From Argentina anserina (taxonomy: Eukaryota; Streptophyta; Magnoliopsida; Rosales; Rosaceae): DNA of 64,000 nt. Shown in pieces: positions 1 to 12,716 of this stretch (positions within the stretch are counted from its first letter, which is position 1; every line of letters starts with the position of its first letter). The notes beneath the pieces were generated by a model. The model did not search any database and was not told the DNA's origin. It worked only from the letters and a program-made list of their open reading frames with translations. The stretch lies in NCBI RefSeq assembly GCF_933775445.1, contig NC_065876.1, positions 5,952,001-6,016,000 on the forward strand, given 5' to 3'. The translations under genes were made by a program, and so were the position numbers.

Positions 1-686
1 GAGTGATGCCATATAAGGCACTTGAAAACAATATTGCCAAGCATTATATCCGTTTTGTGATAGGTTGGTCCATGATCTAGAGCATAACTGCTGGCCGTTC
101 TCCCAAATCTTTGTCAAGGTGGCTCTTGAGCTCAAATTTAATTGTCATAAACAGCAAAGAAACCAGATGAGGCATGAAAGTGGGCTGTTGGATGAGCAAC
201 AGCAGTCAAGTTTATTATATCACTGCCTGTTAACATTAAAAGAGTAATGTGAATCCCCTAACATGCTTTAATAAGATAAGAGAAAAATGTCCAACAAACA
301 CCATATAATGCATGCTAAGTATTGCACATAGAGGTTCAGCAATGCATATAACAACTGAGACTTGTCTTTCAGTCTTTGATGCATTTTGCAATTATTGGTG
401 TGACTAATAGCTAGAGCGAATTTTTCTGATGTCATTTATACATCCAAATGTCATGCTGTTAATCAATTCATAATTCATGAGCATGTAGGAATCAAAAAGG
501 TCGTAACGATGAGAAAATATTTACCCTCTCAGGGTAAGTCAAAATCATAGTAATTCTGCGCTTTTTTTGTTGTTGGGACAATATAAACTTGTCCAATTAA
601 ATTGCATAAGCATGAAGATGATTCAAAACATATAAGAGAAAAAATAAACTTCTTCAACACCTCAGTGGGTGAATAAATATACTTAC
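1..686 (-). other. intron of the apyrase-7-like gene, leaving the window
   Basis: The last visible apyrase exon ends at 687, followed on the minus strand by a consensus donor (GTAAGT, complement of 681-686). I searched 1-680 on the minus strand for the next conserved apyrase 7 block (a C-rich segment followed by PHGQFYA-like residues) and did not find it. The remaining exons must therefore lie beyond the left edge. The stretch is AT-rich and shows nothing else I can support. Confidence 0.6.
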
Positions 687-1757
687 CCATATCAGAGCAC
701 CTCTCTGTGTCCGGTGTGCTTGAAATCGTAGCAGCAGCCCTTGCGAGTCTTCTACATTGCTCCCAGTTTTGTTCTCCAACCAGATACACAAAAGATGATT
801 TAGATTCCTGCACTTTACCAGTCATATTTTCCTGACCGCCAGCATTGGGCTCAAAGCAACCACTGCAGGTATAATTTTGCACAATATCTGAACTAAGACA
901 AGGATGTCTGATCTCCAATTTACCCACTTTACTTTCTCTGAATTGTCCTGTGTTGCTGAGCAATACAACCGTCCTGTCAAATGCTTCATTCAATCCAAAT
1001 GCTGGTAATGAATATGCCAAAATATCATGTTCAACGAAACCAAACTTAGATCTCAGCAAATGTGTGTCTTCTCTTACATCTTCAATTTCCACAACAACCT
1101 GTAATGACGAACCTCCCAAGTCAAGAAGTCCCACAGTCGGCAACCTTGAATGATTCCTAAAGCTGCCCATTTTATAGTTTAGAGCCACCCAACCATAATA
1201 AGCTTCTTCTTTGCCACTCAACATCCTTATCCAACTCTTTTTATGAAAAAAAGTGTTGCTTTACAACAGTGTCCACATCATCCAAGACCCGTCTAGCATC
1301 TTCCACAGGCAATCTCCGTAATCCAGCAGTAGCTAGAACATAAATAGGGGTGTCTCCATGTCTTTCAACTGGAACCGTATGTTCTGCCCATGTAATTAAC
1401 GGTTCCAAAGACGCTATTATTCCTGACAAGTTACCAACAAATTTATCCAAACCAGGCTCAGTTTGCAGACAGTGATACATACAACTTTTCAAAAGCATAC
1501 CCTCAGTTGATTTGTCGGGATAAGTATATAATAAAATTGGCAATTCCCTACTACTTTTTTCTACCAGCCACTCATACACATTCACTCGGGTTCCCGTACT
1601 CCCACAATCCACAACCACGGTATAATATGACCCTTTAGATACACTATGCTCTCTCCCATACTTGAATCCAAAATAGACACCAAACAAGAGAAGACCTGTA
1701 ACTAAAACCAGAAGACTTGTTTTCAATGCCTGTTTATGTGAGTAAAATCCATGCTAG
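687..1757 (-). CDS. APY7: apyrase 7-like nucleoside phosphatase (GDA1/CD39), partial, with apparent frameshift
   Basis: Apyrases hydrolyse nucleoside tri- and diphosphates; plant apyrase 7 types are membrane-anchored and reported in Golgi or secretory function and pollen-wall formation. Seen here: a hydrophobic anchor (LLVLVTGLLLFGVYFGF), then apyrase conserved regions in order: ACR1 DCGSTGTRVNVYEW, ACR2 ATAGLRRL, ACR3 GKEEAYYGWVALNY, ACR4 LDLGGSSLQV. The AYSLPAFGLNEAFDRTVV block is typical of the apyrase 7 branch. The donor is at 686/687 and the 3' exons are outside the window. The open frame runs back to a TAG near 1757 with no ATG; an acceptor AG lies just before 1730, so the start codon must be in an unidentified upstream exon. 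An A7 run at 1246-1252 (T7 on the coding strand) shifts frame: removing one base joins ...VVKQH and KKSWIRMLSG exactly as in the family. This is either a pseudogene or a homopolymer error. Confidence 0.8.
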
Positions 1758-3513
1758 GAAGCTTAAGTTTGGAAGCCGATTTAGGTTCCATCTAGCTATT
1801 TCTGCCATAAATGCATCCCAGATATATTAACAACTGTTTCACTCTCTCCTCACTTTAAAGATCCATCTAAGTGGCCACATAAAGAACAAACAATATCCTT
1901 AGATCATGAACCTCCTACCAGCTTAGTGCTAGGTGCCCCCTACTGTAAGTCAAGTACTCTTAAAGCTCAGCTTAACCCAAATTGAACCAAAATCGAAAAC
2001 CCCTTTGATCAATTCGGCCTGATCGATACGAAGTTCCCAGTCTCAAGATGATGAAAAAAAAAACTCAAAAACAGGCAAGCTGCAAAAAAAGGAAAAAAGA
2101 AGAAGCTTTCATTTCGATGCACAATATCAGATATATATTTGTGAGATCAAACATCCACTAGTTTCCTATTGGTGCATAAATACTAACAACCAGAAACAAG
2201 AAAGTCAAACCACAACCCTGGTTCCAACTCACATAATATTCCAGAACTAGATTCCTATTCCTTGTGTTACATTCTTATACACCCGACAGGGAATAGACCT
2301 GCCCAGATGCAATGCTTAACCAAAAGCAGCTATCTTGAGCTCATTATATAAAGTTTTCACAACCAATCGACCAAAGGTAAAGCTCAAGATGGCCATGCAC
2401 AATGAAAAGACATCATGTTTTGGAATTGATTCGAGCAGATGTGAACCATAGAACGAGAGATGAGATCACAAAAGCAAATCTTTACCTGGTTTTTTACTAT
2501 GAAATCAGCTTGCCATCCACACTCGGCCTAAAGCTGGATCAGCTCAGAACATTGAACAGAAGGAGAAGAAGCTGAAGGTGACACAAACCGGGTCAGGTTG
2601 CGCCGGTTTGGGTTTTCGGGTGGCCGGTGACAGAATTGGTTGAAGTAACAAGCAAAGCAAAGGACTATAAGAGCAAAAATTACTTGATGACAGAAAAAAA
2701 AAATCACTGTTTTGGTGTTTGTTGTTGTATTTGTCTTCTTTTATTTTTTTAAGGATATGAAATTGTTGGCCGTAACTCATAGTCTTATACATTAGTCTCA
2801 TTACAGATAGTTTAGTGGCCTGGTGAGAGATGTGTTCAAAGGCTTTCAAATCGGTGTGTTCATTTGGCGGATGCACCTTTTTTCTTATGAGATAAAGACA
2901 GTTCGGTAGCGTATTAGAGACATGTTTCAATATTTTCGTGTATATCATAAAAACTCGTATTATTTTTTAAATTCTTTATATAGAGTTAAATGTATTTCAT
3001 AAATCTAAGTAAATAACAACTGTTTTGTTATGTGAATGGTGATAACGAGGCGGTTACAACAACATAACCAAAGAGACTCTGGTTTAGTCATGTTATCTCA
3101 ATGTTCTATATGCCCATTACACAAACAAAAATCTAGTAGAATGTGGATGAGATCACTCATGCTTCCATTGGATGAAACTTCATGACCTCAGTACATAGTC
3201 AAAATGCCCAAAGCCTCCAAACTATGATCCTCTCTACCCTTCATGGCTTCATTAGCTCATTCACTACTATACAAAGTGGTGGTAGTTTCCTACTTTCCTT
3301 TCTGGTAATGAGAGTACAAGGACATTACACCAAACCAAAAGCCCCCAACTAAATCACCCTCTTATTCATCATCCTATGTTCAAAAACACAAACCAACAAG
3401 GCTTCACACCCCATTTGGATTTGGATTTGGATTTTTTTCCCCAAATATATAGCATAGGAAAAAAAAAACAAAAAAACCAAAATTGAAAAAGGGATCTAAT
3501 TCCGTCATTCCGT
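1758..3513. other. spacer between divergent apyrase and MOS1 genes
   Basis: This is the shared upstream region of two divergent genes. On the minus strand a likely non-coding apyrase leader exon ends at about 2487 with a CAG|GTAAAG donor; its short ATGs hit stops almost immediately. The minus-strand open frame at 2544-2948 has no recognisable domain and I do not call it. The rest is AT-rich with A and T runs; no RNA gene was seen. Confidence 0.45.
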
Positions 3514-4708
3514 GTGTTGATACATCACAAGGCTTTTGCAAAAAACCGTAAAATCCTCGAACTCTTTGGAGCTCTCTCTATCCTTGCCTCCCTATTTTCC
3601 CTTCTTCTTCTTCTTCTTCTTCTTCTCCGATCCCAAACCCATCGCTCTCAACTCACGGAGACCCTCTCTCTCTCTCAACGGCCTTCGCGATCCTTCTCCA
3701 ATCCCTAAACCGCTGCGTTTCGATCGGCTTTTCTTCTTCCTTCTTATTCTCCGTGTTCGAAAACCTAGGGTTTCCGCGGACCTCGTTGAAGCTTAATCCT
3801 CCACCAGGCAAGTTATATAGTCTCTTCTGATTCTCGATTCCTGTTCTTGATTTGTTACGCTTCCAATTGATACGGTAGGAATTCGTTACTGCCATTTCTA
3901 GGCTGAATCGATTGCCTTACTCGTTCTTGTTCTTGCAAATGCTTTGGTTGAGATCGAGCCGTGCTGTAGGATGTGTAGCTTTGCAGTTATTGGTTCATAT
4001 TGTTTGTTAGGTTTTTGTTTATAGTTGTTAATGCATGAATGGTTGATGTACTGGGCTATTGAAATAGCAGCACAAGAAAGCCCCTAGCTCTTTTTGAAAC
4101 TAGTGGTGTTTGGTTTTGTTTCCGAGATCGGATTTTTTTCATTTATTAGTTTTAGCTCTTTGGCTTATGTTTAGTAACTTTAGGTCGAAACTGTGAATTA
4201 GTGTTTGTCTGTGACATTGCGAAGGAGGGTGGTTACTATTAATTGCAGTTCTCCTGCACTTAATGTAGCTGGAAATAGGATAATGGGGCGACCGAAGTTT
4301 GTGATCCGTGCTTGATCATGATCGGTAGAGGTTGCTAAGAGAAGGGTGAAGTTGGGAATATAGGGAAGTGTTGTGTCTGTTGCTGACGTGTAAATTCAAG
4401 GGAGAAAAGGTTTATGAGGCAACTTTCAGCTGGCTATGCTTATGTTATAAATAGCTAACTACATGGTGCGAGTTGTGACGATTAGTGCATGAACCTGAAG
4501 TTATTAGCTAATAAAGTTTTGGTTGTGTGGTGGTTTCTATTGTGTGTTACACTTAAGATTTTAGTATGAAGCTGGAAGACGAACTTTCGGACATTGCTTG
4601 TGTTTGAAGTTGCTCATCATGTCTTTCTTTATTAGTACGGTATGCTCATATGTGTTTACTTGTGTTTACAGTTTTTATCCAAATTGTTTGATGACCTTGT
4701 GGAAACAG
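3514..4708 (+). other. MOS1 5' leader and probable GC-AG leader intron
   Basis: A pyrimidine-rich leader exon runs to about 3807, where CACCAG|GCAAGT reads as a strong GC-type donor. The intron would end at the AG at 4707-4708, eight bases before the MOS1 start codon. The only nearby GT alternative (GGCAA|GTTATA) is weak. The position of the transcription start is inferred only. Confidence 0.5.
3600..3630 (+). repeat. CTT microsatellite in the MOS1 leader
   Basis: A run of (CTT)n, followed by CT-rich sequence to about 3680, lies in the inferred first, non-coding exon of the MOS1-like gene. Pyrimidine-rich leaders are common downstream of plant transcription starts. Confidence 0.85.
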
Positions 4709-4715
4709 TTGAAAC

Positions 4716-7700
4716 ATGACGTCGAGTATGTTGTCTGGGGATCGGAGGTATGTTTTTCATTGTGACACCTTATCTTATTCTGGCAGCAATCACTATGTTC
4801 CACTAGAAATTGCAGAATTGCTAGTTTAACTAGACTGTAGTATAAAACTCACTGCGATTGCCTAGGAAAAATTAATTACCTGTTGTTGTGTTAATTGGAG
4901 AATTATTATGCAAGGAAGATTCTAATTAGTTCACAAAAATAACATGTTCCAGAACCACATAATCACATATACATCTTTTAGGTGGTAATCTAATGCCGTC
5001 AATACTGATTCAGGTGGGCATCTTCTTCCAGAAGAGGTGCAATGACTGTTTTAGGAAAAGTTCCGAAGCCGATAAACTTACCCAGTCAGAGGTATTGCTT
5101 CATGTTAAGTTATTTATTGTGTGTTGACAAAAATATAAAAGGTCATCCTTTGTGTACTGTGGTCCCTTGTTTGTTCCCTAATATTCACAATTAGTTTTCT
5201 TTGGTGATTCAAGGTTAGAAAATCATGGTGTAGATCCATCTGTGGAAATTGTTCCCAAGTGAGTTTTCTCTTTCGCTCTCAGCTTATTGATTACTCTTGT
5301 CAGCATATAAAATTCAATGCTACTATTACATTACTGGAAAATGATCTCTATGTCTATCTTGAATTGTGTACTTGTAGGGGCACTCTCAGTTGGGGCAGTA
5401 AATCATCATCTGCATCCAATGCATGGGGAACCTCATCACTATCTCCAAATACTGATGGTGGCACTACATCACCAAGCTACCTCAGTGGCCACATTTCATC
5501 AGGAAGTGGAACTAGACCATCAACTGCTGGTAGTGATAAATCTCATGAACCTACTTCCAATGCATGGGGTCCCAACTCCAGGCCATCATCGGCATCTGGT
5601 GTCTTGACATCAAATCAGACGTCACTGGCATCATTGCGTCCTCGCAGTGCAGAACCAAGGCCTGGGAGTTCACAGTTGTCAAGATTTGCTGAACACTCTG
5701 AACATCCAGTGGCATGGAGTGCTCCTGGGACTGCAGAAAAATTGGTATATCCTTCACTATTTCACTCTGTCAATTTTATGGACACCTTGGTTAAATCACG
5801 GGCAGTTGGGATCTACATAGGTTGGTTCTACATATATAATTGTCTAGGTGATATAAAGTTAACGCTTAAGAGGAGGAAATTTTTGTTGTTAGGGAGTTGA
5901 ACTGAGATGCTGGTTGAACTGTGCGTTGTAGGTACATGGTTTAAGGTTGAGATATCCCTGTATTCTAATCTGATCCAAACCCAGCAAAAAAACATTTGTT
6001 CTTGAACACTGCATCTGCCATGTTTACTCCCTTGCTGTCTGTGTAGTGCATATGAGTGGTCTGATCTGTATTGATAATGGGGGGTTACATGCAGGGAGTG
6101 ACATCCTCAAAGAAAGAAGGGTTCTCCCTCACTTCTGGAGACTTTCCAACACTTGGTTCTGAAAAGGATAATTCAGGGAAGAATGCAGATTCACAAGGTA
6201 TTATGCTTATATCTTTTAACTTCACAATTCAATCCTGAAAGACATTATTACTACTGAAAAACCTGTGTAGAAACTCACGTGATGGTTGAGATGGCATGCC
6301 CCATATATTACACTTTCTCATCGACCATGTTTTTAGCAGTTTCACTAGGTTTTTGTTAATCAATGTGGCACTGGCATATCATTTTGTAAGAAACAGTTCT
6401 TGAGATTTTTTACCCCTAGCATCACTCCTTGAAATTAGCATACTTCTGTGCTGTTATCGTTTTCTGAAATGTGGTGAAGCACAAGTGTGATGGCTGCTAG
6501 TGTTTGTTTCTTACTGCTATGTATTGCCTGGTACTCCTGTACCTTTTGTTTAAGGCTTTATTGTGTTTGGAGAGAAATGTATGTTGGGATAATCCTTTAT
6601 CTTATGCTCATTATTAGTTGAATGCTTGAGTTGTTGGGGGTAGGGAAGAAAGCGAAGTTGATTTTTGATTGGAGGGGTGCCATGGTCTAGCTCCTTTACT
6701 TTTCTACGATTTTGCATGTCTTTGCTGTTTACATTTCTTTGTTTGGGTTGGTCAGACAGTTTTTTTTTTAATCTTTACTAATTGCTTGATTAATTATTTA
6801 TTATAGATCACAGTTCTTACTCTCGCCCGGGCTCGTCTTCTGGTGGTGGAGTGGCAAAGGAGGCAACTGGGACTTCTGTAGTTGGTTTGTTTACATATTC
6901 TTGATTCCTTTCTGATTGATTGTCAAAGTTTTTGTCCTCTTTAGCTTTAAATTTTTTCTTATATATCTTATTCAGGTGATATCTCTGCAAATGCAAGTGT
7001 GAAGAGTGGAACTGTTAATTCTTGGAAAAGAGAAAATCCCTCTTACAATGAAGATGGAGGTAGACCTGGGATGGAGAAGTGGCAGGGCAATCCCCAGCCT
7101 TACCCTGGTGCTAGTGTCCCTCAACATTATGATGCATGGCATGGTGGTTCTGTTCACCCGCAAGGTGGTCCAGTACCTCACCCCCAAGGTGGTGTTTGGT
7201 TTAGAGGTCCTCCAGGGGGTCCTCCTTTTGGGGCTCAGGTCCCTCCTGGTGGCTTCCCAATGGAGCCATTTCCATATTATCCACCACAAATCCCAGCCGG
7301 TGCTCTTGCAAATGCACAGCATATTCCTCCAACTGGACCAGGACCAAGGGGACACCATCCTAAAAATGGAGAGATGTACAGACCTCATATGGCAGAGGCA
7401 TATATCCGCCCCGGTATGCCAATTAGACCTGGATTTTATCCTGGTCCTGTGCCCTTCGAGGGATATTATGGTTCACCCATGGGATATTGCAATTCAAATG
7501 AACGTGATGTCCCATTTGTGGGAATTCCAGCTGGTCCTCCTGTCTATAACAGGTACCCTAGCCAAAGTGCTCCTGAGCCTGGCAGACCTTGTGGATATGG
7601 TCCCACCAACCAAACAGTGGCACCAGAGAAAATAGAATCTGGTCATCCACATGATACACGTGGACCATACAAAGTTCTTCTGAAGCCGCACGATGGTTGG

Positions 7701-10700
7701 GATAGAAGAAATGAAGAACAAAAAGGTGAAGGTGCTGTAACAACCAATGCATCATGTCTTGAGAACGAGGACCAATCAAGAGCATTGTCATCAAAGAATG
7801 ATTGGAGATCAGATTGCAGAAAGGAAGGAGAGAGGGACCGAAGAGGTGAAAGACCTACGTCTCAGAATTCTGACCGAGGAGCTTCTTCTGCTCGTATCAA
7901 AGTCAAGTCCCCTGAAAGTTTGAGTAATATGAGGGCAGTTGATACCATTCCAGTGAAGAAATTAGATACTGAAGCCTGTGGCACACAAGATATTGCACAA
8001 ACACTCTCAGCAAAAGATACTAGTCTGATTCAAAAAATTGAGGGATTAAATGCCAAAGCACGAGTTTCTGATGGACGAGGTGATACTGCATTTGTTTTCA
8101 GTAGGGAGGACCAAAGTAAGACTAACCAAGACAACCCTAAATCTAACAATTCAGTAAATGAACCTGGTAGTGGCTCGGGCACTGAAATCATACATTCTTC
8201 TCATGAAGTCAGCAGTGGAATTTTCAGGTGGGTTGGTAACTTGTAGATTTTAACAATGTATCTGCTTTATCAAATGACGGAATCTATTGATTTACTGATC
8301 TACAGGCGACCTACCCATGGCATGCACAGTAGATCAGATAATCGTGGTAGAGGAAGGTCTAATAACCAAGAAGGTCACAGCTGGGGGAAGAAATCCTTGG
8401 TCTCTGAACCAACATCTGTGGCACCAACAGCAAATATAAAAGTCCATTCTAATGATCTTTTGCATGACAACATTGCATCCATGGAAGCTATTGAAAAGCC
8501 TGGATCTCATCCACAAGGCAGACGTGAAGACGACTCATTGACTCCAGTGTTTGATCTGAATGATTCTGAGGCACAGGTAATATACATTTCGTTTCTACGT
8601 TGCTTGTAATGCATCAGAAGCTTAAAACTTACATTCTTTGCCACATCTCATCAGCGCGCTCAGATGAGGGAACTAGCTAAGCAGCGTACCAGACAGCTTC
8701 AGGAGGAAGAGGAAGAGCGGACACGAAGGCAGATGGCCAAAGCTCGAGCAAAATTGGAAGAGCTGAATAGACGTACTCAATTGGTGGATGGTTCAAATCA
8801 AAAGTTTGAAAATTTCTCCAGTGGTGACATCCAGATTAAACAAGAAGAATCTCAACCTTCTGGTGAACCACGAGTGGCTGTTAGGAAATATGACTCGCTA
8901 GTCCCAGCTTTGGGTTCTAACCTCAACACTATTGCACAGAGTGATGAGAGCACCAGTTTAAAAGTTGAAAAATCAACTGTTCCATCAATTGAGCTGCCTC
9001 CAGAGAGACCAAAGAGTGCCTACAAGGAGCCCATTTTCATGCATGATCAACCTGTCCCTTCGCAGCAGCAGGTTACTATTGCTAATACTGATCATCACAA
9101 CACTGCTCCTCAAGCTCATGATAGCAGTATCTCAAGGCAGAACCAGACACCTAAACAAAAGCAGAACACTCAGTTGGAAAAGAACTCTACTGGGAAGAAT
9201 ACTTCCACTAGCATGACTGACGCACCAAATAGTCAGAAAGGTGCGGTTGTTAAGGCATCCTCATCTGGTGGAATTGGAGCTACTTCAATCGCTTTGAGTA
9301 CTGAGTCAAGCTTGACTGCAAATTCTAGTGCGATACTCGAGTCATCTTCTCATCCAAGAAAGAAAAGTAATAAAAGTGGCAAGAGCAAGCAGAGAGCGGA
9401 GCATTCATCATTTGTGGCTGCCATACCATCATCTATATCAAATGATCCAAATCATGCAAAGACTACTATAGAAAGTGGAAAACCAAATGCATCTAAGGTG
9501 GATTTAGATCCTAGCTCAGGTCAGTCACAGTCCCTTTCTAGGGATGCATATCAGTCGATGGAGCAGAACTCATCTTTACCAAGTGAAGAATCTCAAGGTA
9601 GATTAAGTGGCCAGTTGAAATCTCAGCATTCTCACCGGATGCCTAGAACTTCACAAGCAGTCAGGCACTCAGTAAAATTTCAGAGCAATGATGCTGTTAT
9701 CTGGGCACCAGTTCGGCCACGGAACAATACTGATGTAGCTGATGATACCAACTCCAAAACTGAAGCTGGGGCTGTCACTGCTGCAAAGAGCGACCATCAA
9801 GCACAAATTAATTCAAGAAATAGGAGGGCGGAAATGGAGAGATATGTTCCAAAACCTGTAGCTAAAGAGATGGCACATCAAGGAAGCACACAACAAACAA
9901 TTGTTTCTGAAGTGCAGCAGACTGCAATAAATGAGAACATTAGTGGATCAGATTCTGGTCCTCAAGGTGCTGAAAATTCTCAACCTGGTGTAGCTATGGG
10001 GAAAGCTGGTTTTGCTGTAGATTCCAGGAATGGGAGTAACAGGCATAATAAGCAGGGAAAAGCACATGGGCCATGGCGACAACGGGGGTCAAAAGAACCA
10101 ACAAACATGCAAGGTTTCGAAGATGGACCATCATATACTTCAAATGTTGGTCAGAGTGATCTTGGCTCAGTGACTGATCAACCAAAGAATACTGATGATT
10201 GGAATGATGGATGGAACATGCCCGAGGAACCCAGCACTGCTGTACCAGTCTCTGCATCTATTGTTGTAAAAGAACATGGAATGATACCTGGTAGGCGAAG
10301 GCAGCATTCATTCAAGGGACACAAAACTGTGGCAAATATTCATGATCATGAGCAAAAGAAAGGCTATAGGGGGGATGGTGACAGAGTCTACAACAAATCT
10401 CACGCATCTGAAATGAGTCAAACAGACTTACCATCTGCTTTGAAAGAGAATCAAGCTGTTGGGGAACATTCAATGCCTCATTGGCAGCCCAAATCTCAGG
10501 CATTTGCAGCCGATAATCATCAGGGAAACAGAGTTAATGGTCCTGACAAAGATACCACTGAAAATGTGGCTCAGCATCGACATGATCAATACAAGTCCGA
10601 AAGAAACAATGCAGGGGAAGGACAGAACAGGAGAGAGAGGAAAACAACACACAGAGGATGCCCTAACTCCCCACACCATGGTCCTGTGAGCCCAGTGGAA

Positions 10701-11072
10701 CTGACTCCTCCTGTTATGGATGCTAGACAAGAGCATCAGTTTCAAACAGGGTTTCGCAGGAATGGAAATCAAAACAATCGTTTCAGCAGAAGTCAAGAGT
10801 CTCGTGGGGATTGGAACTACTCGGGGCATGATGGTAGGCAGCAAAACCGCCCTGCAAATCGGGACAGGCAGAGTTCTCATTTGGAGTACCAGCCAGTTGG
10901 GTCATACAACAGCAGTGACAAATTTAACAGTACCGAGGGACCTAGAGAAGGTTCTCAGACCTGGGGCGGTGGAAGGGTCAAGGAAAGAGGCCAGAGTCAT
11001 TCGAGACGTGGTGGGGGGAACTTTCATGGACGGCAAAGTGAGACTGTTCATGTAGTGCAGGATATGAAGTAG
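4716..11072 (+). CDS. MOS1: MODIFIER OF SNC1 1-like protein (BAT2 N-terminal domain)
   Basis: MOS1 is a nuclear protein that in Arabidopsis promotes expression of the immune receptor gene SNC1 and also affects cell cycle and flowering through interaction with TCP-type factors (knowledge of the family). Nine coding exons join in frame: 4716-4747, 5014-5091, 5214-5258, 5378-5744, 6095-6197, 6807-6884, 6976-8227, 8306-8576, 8655-11072, giving 1547 aa. The N-terminus (MTSSMLSGDRRW, GKVPKPINLPSQRLENHG, then GTLSWGSKSS and NAWGTSSLSP) is the BAT2/PRRC2-type domain. A Gly/Pro-rich middle follows (PPGGFPMEPFPYYPPQ), then RPYKVLLK-like and SLIQKIEGLNAK blocks. A charged coiled coil near residues 745-780 (MRELAKQRTRQLQEEEEERT) precedes a long low-complexity Ser/Gln/Asn tail ending in an RGG-like segment. 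It is slightly longer than the Arabidopsis protein as I recall it. All junctions keep frame, so the gene looks intact. Confidence 0.95.
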
Positions 11073-11640
11073 TAGCAAAAAAAATTAAATGACTAAAGAT
11101 GAGTTTATTATTGATGAAACCGCTCTTTCCCACATTTGCATCATGAGCCAGTGGCAGTAGCAGTGGAAGTGGCTTGATCTCAGCCTGTTTACAGGTATTC
11201 TAGTAATACAGATGTCATTTACTATGTTTACATTGCTGGGCAGACAACTAAAGACTTGTTTGCACTCAGCAGGGTTTATGGCGAAGTTGATGGTGTTAAA
11301 TTAGGTAGCGTCTTGGAGGTAGTCAGATTGGTGCATTTCCTTTTGGATTGAAATGAATCTGATGTGAAAACATTGTGATGTGGTCATCCTCTGTAACCTG
11401 TGGAACTCTTTATCATTTTATTTGTTTCTATTAGCCTTGTATTTACTTGTAGTGACTCATAATTCCTTTGCTTCTAATATGATGCGGCGACGAAATGAAA
11501 TTAGAAGAAGTTATGGTTCTTTCCTGGTTCGTTTTGTTTCTATATTTTTATACTGCTTGCTTTGGGTGCCGGACATTTGTTGGTCAGTAGAATGTGAAGT
11601 TCTTTTTTTTTTTTTTTTTTTTTGAGAATGCAGTAGAATG
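11073..11640 (+). other. MOS1 3' untranslated region and poly-T tract
   Basis: This is AT-rich sequence downstream of the MOS1 stop with no further coding potential. It ends around a run of about 21 T at 11602-11622. Transcript end sites cannot be placed from sequence alone. Confidence 0.4.
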
Positions 11641-12019
11641 TGAAGTTCAATCTTGAGTTCTCTGGAGAATTTGTCAGTAATGACAGCAAAAGAAAAAATG
11701 CATAAAAATGAACACATGTAGGTGTAGGGTGGATTGTGGTTTCTGACAATATGCTTTTGCTGAAAGTGCTTTCAAACTTGTAACTGGAATAGCTGAGAAG
11801 CCCAAGTGCAATATTGAGATTTCCATTCAGCAGTGTTAACCCACAAGTCAATATTTAAACGTAAAAGATGTACAACTTCAATTTAACTTTTATCAGTGTG
11901 TACTGTGCATTCTTCTTGCCTGTATTCTTCGTACGTGATAAAATATTCAAACTCTATTGTCATATTGGCACCAATCTTTAGGAACGCTGATTCTTCTTTA
12001 CTGTTTGGAGTCTTTGTCT

Positions 12020-12230
12020 CACCCATATGAGTATTCACTATTCAGTGCCTGATGTCTAATTACACGACTAGATGGATGTCAGGATGTGAACGGTTGAAAA
12101 TGGATAACTTGAATATAGATGTATGATGGTCTCATATGAGTAATCAGTGTCCATGACTCCACGGTGTCTAACTACAAGGTTCAATGTGAATGTTTGAAAT
12201 CGATGTCTTTATAGATGCATAGTGCTTAAA
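12020..12230. repeat. imperfect direct repeat of about 110 bp
   Basis: Two diverged segments share the order CATATGAGTA, a TCAGTG-type block, GTGTCTAA or ATGTCTAA, and GAATG plus TTGAAA. They begin near 12026 and 12136. There is no coding potential. This is probably an old local duplication in the spacer. Confidence 0.45.
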
Positions 12231-12716
12231 ATATATGCATAGTAATTATTTAATTGATGATTTTAATAATTAAGATTGCATCGCACAGGCGCTCGCTGTG
12301 CAAATATGTATTAATTAAGCCAATTTCCTTATGTAATCAATTAACCGCCATTTATGCGCACCATTGCATGGAAAATTTGGTAAAACACAAAACAAAATAT
12401 AAAAGAAATGAGATAAAATTGCATACACTCGAGCAACACTATTTCGCACATGCGTATCTACAATCAAGTAAGGTAATTTCGCAAGCGTGTATGCATGAGT
12501 ATGATCTAATGATTAGATTCGGCATTAATAAATAAAAATAAACTTATTTTTTGAGAAAAAAATATCCATCATTTAGGATTTGCATAATTTGTTTAATGTT
12601 ATAAAACTCACCCAAGCGGGAAAATGGTTACAAGACAAACGTCTCAAGACAAAACGCCTATCGGATATTAGACGGCTTGTAATCTATGTTATTTTCTTAC
12701 ACATAAGAAATTATTA

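Noticed and set aside
2544..2948. 134-aa minus-strand frame upstream of the apyrase
   Set aside because: It has no domain, overlaps the inferred leader exon and has biased composition.
6972..10880. Alternative-frame and antisense open frames within MOS1 exons
   Set aside because: They are shadows of the long MOS1 exons with Met-rich or biased composition; splice sites and family match support the sense frame.
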